Source: Gemmatimonadota bacterium
GTDB lineage: Bacteria; Gemmatimonadota; Gemmatimonadetes; Gemmatimonadales; GWC2-71-9
Assembly (NCBI GenBank): GCA_022573095.1
Contig: JACZUR010000048.1
Span: 1 to 11,201 of the forward strand
Direction of reading: 5' to 3'
DNA length: 11,201 nucleotides
In this document: positions 7,131-11,201 of the stretch, piece after piece
How positions within the stretch are numbered: position 1 is the stretch's first letter
Layout of the letters: every line of letters starts with the position of its first letter
Made by a program: the position numbers and the translations under genes
Notes under the pieces: model-generated
Told to the model about the DNA's origin: nothing
Databases searched by the model: none
The model's input: only the letters and a program-made list of their open reading frames with translations

Positions 7131-8423
7131 ATGTATCATCGCGCACTTTCGGGATTCCGCGACTTTTACCCCCCCGAAACAGCTCTCAGGAACCACATTA
7201 TCGATACCTGGCGGACGGTCGCCGGGCGGTATGGTTTCGAGGAGTATGATGGGCCGCCTCTCGAGTCGTTGGATCTCTATACCGAAAAGAGCGGACAGGA
7301 GATCGTAGAACAGCTTTACGCGTTCGAAGACAAAGGCGGCAGAGCAGTGGCGTTACGGCCTGAAATGACCCCGACGCTTGCTCGCATGGTAGCGGCCCGC
7401 GCCGAGTCGCTCAAGAAACCCATCCGGTGGTTCTCGGTACCCCAGCTCTTTCGTTACGAACGGAAACAGCGCGGCCGCCTCAGAGAGCACTACCAACTCA
7501 ACGTGGATGTGATAGGGGAACGTTCCTACCTAGCGGACGCGGAGGTTATTGCGGTTGCCGTGGACATTCTCCGCGCGCTTGGCCTGGCCGACTCGGATTT
7601 TTGTGTGCGCATTTCGGACAGGAACGTTATCCGTGCGTTGCTCATCAATGCAGGGGTTGAGGAGGGTCAGCTAGAGTGCGCTTACGCCGCCGTGGACAAG
7701 ATCGAACGTGAAAAAGCCAAGAATCTGACGGAGATGATGGTGAAGGCCGGGATAGACGAGAGGACCGCGACTGAAGTACTGCGAATTGCCCAGCTGAAGG
7801 GTCTTGCAGACGTCGCAGAGGCGGTAGAGAAAGCGGGACAGGACTCGGAGGTTATCGGCGAACTGGATTCATGCGTCGACGCCTTGTTCTCCATGGGGAT
7901 GGGGGGGGTGGTGACCGTTGACTGCTCGGTAATACGGGGGCTGGCGTACTATACGGGCGTTGTGTTTGAAATTTTTGACTCGCAAAGATCGATGAGAGCG
8001 ATTTGCGGAGGCGGAAGGTACGATGGACTGCTCGAATCCCTTGGTGGAGTCGATCTTCCCGGAGTCGGCTTCGGAATGGGTGATGTGGTTCTGAGCGAAC
8101 TACTCAAGGACAGAGGTCTAGAGGTGGAACGGGTGGGACTGGACGTGTTTACGATAGCAATCACGCCCGACGATCAGGCGGAGATCTTGTCTATTTCCCA
8201 TACGTTGCGGGATCTCGGGCTGAGGGTTGAGTACCCCCTAAAGCAGCAGGCTCTGGGGAAACAGCTAAGACTGGCGGATGCCCGCGGTGCAAGGATAGCT
8301 GTGATTGTTGGGCCCGACGAACGGTCAGAAAATAAGGTGCTAGTAAAGAACCTCAAGTCGGGGTCTGAGCAAAGAGTGCATAAGTCGCAACTCACGCGGG
8401 AGTTTTTCGCGCATGATGGATAG
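7131..8423 (+). CDS. hisS: Histidyl-tRNA synthetase (HisRS), divergent motif-3 variant
   Basis: HisRS charges tRNA-His in the cytoplasm. The 430-aa length and motif order are those of class II HisRS. The N-terminus is SGFRDFYPPE (7-16). ALRPEMTPTLARMV (74-87) follows, then motif 2 FRYERKQRGRLREHYQLN (107-124). The histidine-specific box RGLAYYTG is at 269-276, with the catalytic Arg269 kept and Ala where many enzymes have Asp. Motif 3 is GFGMGDVVL (313-321) and lacks the Arg of the classic GLER form. CGGGRYDGL lies at 292-300, and an anticodon-binding domain covers about 335-430. This resembles the variant seen in some bacterial phyla and plant organelles, so I read it as true HisRS rather than the paralogue HisZ: charging motifs are kept and no his biosynthesis genes adjoin it. 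No clear Shine-Dalgarno precedes ATG 7131. Confidence 0.94.
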   Translation: MYHRALSGFRDFYPPETALRNHIIDTWRTVAGRYGFEEYDGPPLESLDLYTEKSGQEIVEQLYAFEDKGGRAVALRPEMTPTLARMVAARAESLKKPIRWFSVPQLFRYERKQRGRLREHYQLNVDVIGERSYLADAEVIAVAVDILRALGLADSDFCVRISDRNVIRALLINAGVEEGQLECAYAAVDKIEREKAKNLTEMMVKAGIDERTATEVLRIAQLKGLADVAEAVEKAGQDSEVIGELDSCVDALFSMGMGGVVTVDCSVIRGLAYYTGVVFEIFDSQRSMRAICGGGRYDGLLESLGGVDLPGVGFGMGDVVLSELLKDRGLEVERVGLDVFTIAITPDDQAEILSISHTLRDLGLRVEYPLKQQALGKQLRLADARGARIAVIVGPDERSENKVLVKNLKSGSEQRVHKSQLTREFFAHDG

Positions 8424-8479
8424 TGGTGCGGACTCCGCCGTCTGGTATCAGATTGGAGAGCAGGTAAGGGTGTTGTCTG
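8424..8479 (+). promoter_or_regulatory. hisS-proS spacer with Shine-Dalgarno for proS
   Basis: This 56-bp gap contains TAAGGG at 8465-8470, nine bases before the proS ATG, a reasonable ribosome-binding site. No terminator hairpin is apparent, so read-through from hisS into proS is likely. Confidence 0.5.
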
Positions 8480-9922
8480 ATGGGTAATCGAGGAATAACG
8501 TTGCGCTCGGAAGACTTTAGCGCGTGGTACAACGACGTCATAATGAGGGCGGAGTTGGCTGACTATGCGCCTGTACGGGGGTGCATGGTCATTCGCCCAC
8601 GCGGGTATCGCATCTGGGAACTGATGCAGGCTGCTCTCGATGGTATGCTCAAGGAAACCGGTCATGAGAACGCATACTTTCCGCTGCTGATCCCACAGAG
8701 TTTTCTGGCGAAGGAAGCCGAGCATATAGCAGGCTTCGCACCCCAGACAGCGGTGGTGACACATGCGGGTGGCAAGGAACTGGAAGAGCCGTTGGTCATC
8801 AGGCCCACCTCAGAAACAATCATTTACTCGATGTTCAGCAAGTGGATTCAGAGCTATAGGGACCTCCCGCTTCTGATTAACCAGTGGGCAAACATAGTAC
8901 GGTGGGAAATGCGAACGCGACTATTTCTTCGCACGACGGAGTTTCTGTGGCAAGAGGGCCATACGGCCCATGCCACGGAGAGTGATGCCGAGGCAGAAGC
9001 GCTGCTGATACTCCGTCTCTACCGCAAGTTTATGGAGGAGTGGATGGCGATGCCGGTTGTAACCGGGCTGAAAACCGAATCTGAAAAGTTTGCGGGCGCG
9101 CTGAGAACTTACTCCTGCGAAGGAATGATGCAGGACAACAAAGCGTTGCAGGCCGGTACATCGCATAACCTGGGCCAGAATTTCTCACGGGCTTTTGATG
9201 TGCAATATCAAACGGAGGAAGGATCTCGCGACTATACGTGGAACACCTCGTGGGGTGCATCAACCCGGTTGATCGGTGGGCTTATCATGACGCACAGCGA
9301 CGATAATGGTTTGGTCTGCCCACCGCGACTTGCCCCAGTGCAGGTGGTTGTCGTTCCTATTTGGCGCAAGGATGAAGAGAAATCAGCGGTGCTCGAAGCA
9401 GGGCAGCGGGTTGAAGCGGACCTCAAGAAAGCCGGGTTGCGAACCGCACTGGATGATCGTGAGTCGATGAAACCGGGTGCCAAGTATTTTGAGTGGGAGG
9501 GTCGTGGTGTGCCCGTCAGACTCGAGTTGGGCCCCCGTGACCTGGCCGAAAACAAAGTGGTTGTGGCTCGGCGGACCGGAGGCAAGGCACCGTCGCCTAT
9601 GACCGATATCGGTGCTACCGTCACCGGAGTGCTGGAAGAATTACAGCAGCAGCTGTTTGAGGATGCGCTGGAACGAAGAGAAGAGCATTCACATCGGAAT
9701 CTCGACCGCTCAGGGTTTATTGAACTGATGGAGGGCCAGGGTGGGTTCGTGTATGGAGGCTTCTGCGGAGGGGCTCGCTGCGAGAGCGAGATAAAAGAGA
9801 AGACAAAAGCGACGATAAGGGTGCTGCCAGATTCGGAGTTCAGGTCGCCTGAACCGCAAGATAAATGCATGTGGTGCGGTAACAAGGCCGTGTCTGAAGC
9901 TGTCTGGGCGAAGGCCTATTGA
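8480..9922 (+). CDS. proS: Prolyl-tRNA synthetase, compact archaeal/eukaryotic-like type with C-terminal zinc domain
   Basis: ProRS charges tRNA-Pro. At 480 aa this is the short form without the editing insertion found between motifs 2 and 3 in the ~570-aa E. coli-type enzyme. Motif 1 region: GCMVIRPRGYRIWELMQ (34-50). Then LVIRPTSET (105-113), motif 2 RWEMRTRLFLRTTEFLWQEGH (141-161), and motif 3 GASTRLIGGLIMTHSDDNGL (259-278). The anticodon-binding domain follows from about 285. The C-terminus carries four cysteines, C429, C434, C463 and C466, spaced as in the zinc-binding domain of Thermus-type ProRS. The protein ends in a tyrosine (Y480), which in that structural class reaches the active site. 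The start has a Shine-Dalgarno at 8465-8470. Lack of the editing insertion suggests that any clearing of Ala-tRNA-Pro is done by a separate protein encoded elsewhere (inference). Confidence 0.96.
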   Translation: MGNRGITLRSEDFSAWYNDVIMRAELADYAPVRGCMVIRPRGYRIWELMQAALDGMLKETGHENAYFPLLIPQSFLAKEAEHIAGFAPQTAVVTHAGGKELEEPLVIRPTSETIIYSMFSKWIQSYRDLPLLINQWANIVRWEMRTRLFLRTTEFLWQEGHTAHATESDAEAEALLILRLYRKFMEEWMAMPVVTGLKTESEKFAGALRTYSCEGMMQDNKALQAGTSHNLGQNFSRAFDVQYQTEEGSRDYTWNTSWGASTRLIGGLIMTHSDDNGLVCPPRLAPVQVVVVPIWRKDEEKSAVLEAGQRVEADLKKAGLRTALDDRESMKPGAKYFEWEGRGVPVRLELGPRDLAENKVVVARRTGGKAPSPMTDIGATVTGVLEELQQQLFEDALERREEHSHRNLDRSGFIELMEGQGGFVYGGFCGGARCESEIKEKTKATIRVLPDSEFRSPEPQDKCMWCGNKAVSEAVWAKAY

Positions 9923-11160
9923 TTGAGAGAGAGCTTACCGAGCGTATCGTTCGGGAAGTAGGTACGCCGACGTACATTTACAGCGCTGACAGGGTTCGCT
10001 CGCAGTTCGCAATCCTTGAGAAATCTCTGACGGGAATCCCACACAAGATCCATTACTCGGCGAAGGCCAATAGCAACAGATCGATTCTTGAGTTGATGAG
10101 ATCGCTCGGTGCCGGGGCTGATATCGTGTCAGCTGGCGAACTCCACAGGTGCATCCGAGCGGGCATGGATCCGACGGAAATTGTCTTCAGCGGCGTTGGA
10201 AAGACGCGCGCGGAACTAGAGTACGCCATTGTGTCTGGTGTCGGCCTGATCAACGTGGAATCCTTCGGTGAACTGAAAGGCCTCGCCGAAACGGCCAAAA
10301 GGCTGAATACCAAGACATCACTCGGCATCCGAATCAATCCGAATCTTGCCACCGACACCCATCCTTACATACAGACTGGGCACGGCTCTGCGAAGTTTGG
10401 TGTGTCGCGGGATGACGCGAAGGAGATGGTCGCCTGGCTCAGGGAGAATGCCGAAGAGTTGGACCTCATCTCGCTGGGTGTTCATCTGGGCTCACAGATA
10501 GCGCGTGTCGAGCCGTACAAACAAGCCATGAGATTGCTTGTTGACCTGGCTGCCGAACTGACCGCATCCGGCGTGGACACACTGCAGTCTCTCGATCTGG
10601 GCGGAGGTCTCGCGATCGATTATGGTGAAACCCAAGCGATCGATGCCGAGAGTCTTTTCGGGGTGGTGAAGGGTGAACTTGCCGGCACGGACCTTACGCT
10701 CCTGATTGAGCCGGGCCGTTTCTTGCTGGGGAATGCCGGGCTGCTAGTTATGACGGTGCTATACACGAAGCGTGCGGGTAGTCGCAACGTCGTTGTAGTA
10801 GATGCGGGAATGAATGACTTCATCCGGCCTAGTTTGTACGGAGCGAAACACAGGATCGAGGTTGTCGGCGACGAAGCGGCTCGAGAGAAAGGTACGTCGA
10901 CTATTGTCGACGTCGTGGGGCCGGTCTGCGAAACGGGTGATTATCTGGGGCAGGAAGTCCGGCTTGGCGCGGTCGAAGAAGGTGCGCTCCTCGCCGTCCA
11001 CGGCGCAGGTGCGTACGGATTTTCCATGAGCTCCACCTATAATTCACGGCCGCGTCCGTGTGAGGTTCTTGTTGAGCAGGGAAAGTTCGCAGTCATAAGA
11101 GAGCGAGAGAAGATCGAAGATCTGGCCCGGGGTGAGGCTGCTGAACTGAATTGGCGGTGA
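9919..11160 (+). CDS. lysA: Diaminopimelate decarboxylase (LysA)
   Basis: LysA is the PLP enzyme that decarboxylates meso-diaminopimelate to L-lysine, the last step of lysine biosynthesis. The 413-aa protein has the alanine-racemase-like TIM barrel with the PLP lysine K49 in YSAKANS (46-52). GVHLGSQI with H189 follows, then the phosphate-binding LGGG (227-230) and EPGRFLLGNAG (264-274). The C-terminal beta domain contributes GPVCETGD with the active-site C337 and GAYGFSMSSTYNSRPRP (364-380). The TTG start at 9919 overlaps the proS stop as TTGA and is preceded by GAAGG at 9910-9914, only four bases away. This start gives a normal LysA N-terminus leading into GTPTYIYS, and no ATG lies nearby. 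Related decarboxylases acting on ornithine/arginine or carboxynorspermidine are less likely given the motifs. No dapA or dapB genes are present in the window. Confidence 0.95.
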   Translation: MIERELTERIVREVGTPTYIYSADRVRSQFAILEKSLTGIPHKIHYSAKANSNRSILELMRSLGAGADIVSAGELHRCIRAGMDPTEIVFSGVGKTRAELEYAIVSGVGLINVESFGELKGLAETAKRLNTKTSLGIRINPNLATDTHPYIQTGHGSAKFGVSRDDAKEMVAWLRENAEELDLISLGVHLGSQIARVEPYKQAMRLLVDLAAELTASGVDTLQSLDLGGGLAIDYGETQAIDAESLFGVVKGELAGTDLTLLIEPGRFLLGNAGLLVMTVLYTKRAGSRNVVVVDAGMNDFIRPSLYGAKHRIEVVGDEAAREKGTSTIVDVVGPVCETGDYLGQEVRLGAVEEGALLAVHGAGAYGFSMSSTYNSRPRPCEVLVEQGKFAVIREREKIEDLARGEAAELNWR

Positions 11161-11201
11161 GGCGTCTCTCGGGCGACTCTAGAACTTTCTCTGGTTCAGC
11201 A
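11157..11201 (+). CDS. Possible start of a downstream gene, truncated by the window end
   Basis: A GTG at 11157 forms a GTGA overlap with the lysA stop and opens a frame of 15 codons to the window end, beginning MRRLSGDSRTF. The arrangement matches the 4-base overlaps used by mrdA, folC and lysA, which is the main support. There is no clear Shine-Dalgarno and too little sequence to recognise a family, so a chance open frame is quite possible. Confidence 0.3.
   Translation, partial: MRRLSGDSRTFSGSA

Noticed and set aside
7901..7908. Run of eight G in hisS (with a C7 run at 7169-7175), possible phase-variation tract
   Set aside because: The reading frame is intact across both runs, and hisS is essential, so switching it off by slippage would be lethal. 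At most these are sites to watch for sequencing error.
8413..8487. 24-codon open frame bridging the hisS end and the proS start
   Set aside because: It overlaps both real genes, has no Shine-Dalgarno of its own and no recognisable similarity; a chance frame is the simpler explanation.
9232..9885. Antisense open frame (217 codons) opposite proS
   Set aside because: Low-complexity Ser/Pro-rich translation that mirrors the conserved ProRS sequence on the other strand.
11161..11201. Possible terminator after lysA
   Set aside because: No GC-rich hairpin followed by a T run is visible in the 41 bases available.

Overview
This 11.2 kb window is densely packed bacterial chromosome. All genes lie on the + strand, with no RNA genes, insertion sequences, CRISPR arrays or phage genes that I can recognise. 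Gene order is mreB (3' part) - mreC - mreD - mrdA - rodA - accD - folC - hisS - proS - lysA, then the first codons of what may be another gene. The complete Rod (elongasome) set points to a rod-shaped, peptidoglycan-walled bacterium. The zinc-ribbon AccD, the compact archaeal/eukaryotic-like ProRS and a divergent HisRS suggest a less-studied phylum. I cannot name the taxon from sequence alone; mixed GC and the gene order are compatible with an uncultivated, Gemmatimonadota- or Nitrospirota-like lineage, but this is a weak inference.

Layout. Positions 2-3734 hold the wall-elongation block: the actin-like filament MreB, the periplasmic scaffold MreC, the membrane protein MreD and the transpeptidase PBP2 (mrdA). 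The glycan polymerase RodA follows (3738-4985). After a 79-bp spacer come acetyl-CoA carboxyltransferase beta (accD, fatty-acid synthesis) and folylpolyglutamate/dihydrofolate synthase (folC). Next are two class II aminoacyl-tRNA synthetases (hisS, proS), and finally diaminopimelate decarboxylase (lysA), which draws lysine from the same meso-DAP pool that feeds peptidoglycan in many bacteria. Genes overlap or are separated by 2-9 bp, apart from two spacers of 79 and 56 bp, so most or all are probably co-transcribed. No promoter or terminator was identified.

Most notable point. Codon usage changes sharply inside the 3' end of mrdA, at about 3415-3560, near the conserved KTGT motif. Upstream genes use TTA for leucine and almost never ATA, CTA or GTA. 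The mrdA tail and rodA use these three often and TTA not at all. The operon continues across this point without a scar. It is either a recombination or replacement of the mre block between lineages, or a metagenome assembly chimera joined in a conserved gene. Secondary points are a probable CTG start codon for folC, a series of 4-base NTGA stop/start overlaps, and a HisRS whose class II motif 3 lacks its usual arginine. I see no credible new defence, mobile or RNA system here; this is mainly a housekeeping region.
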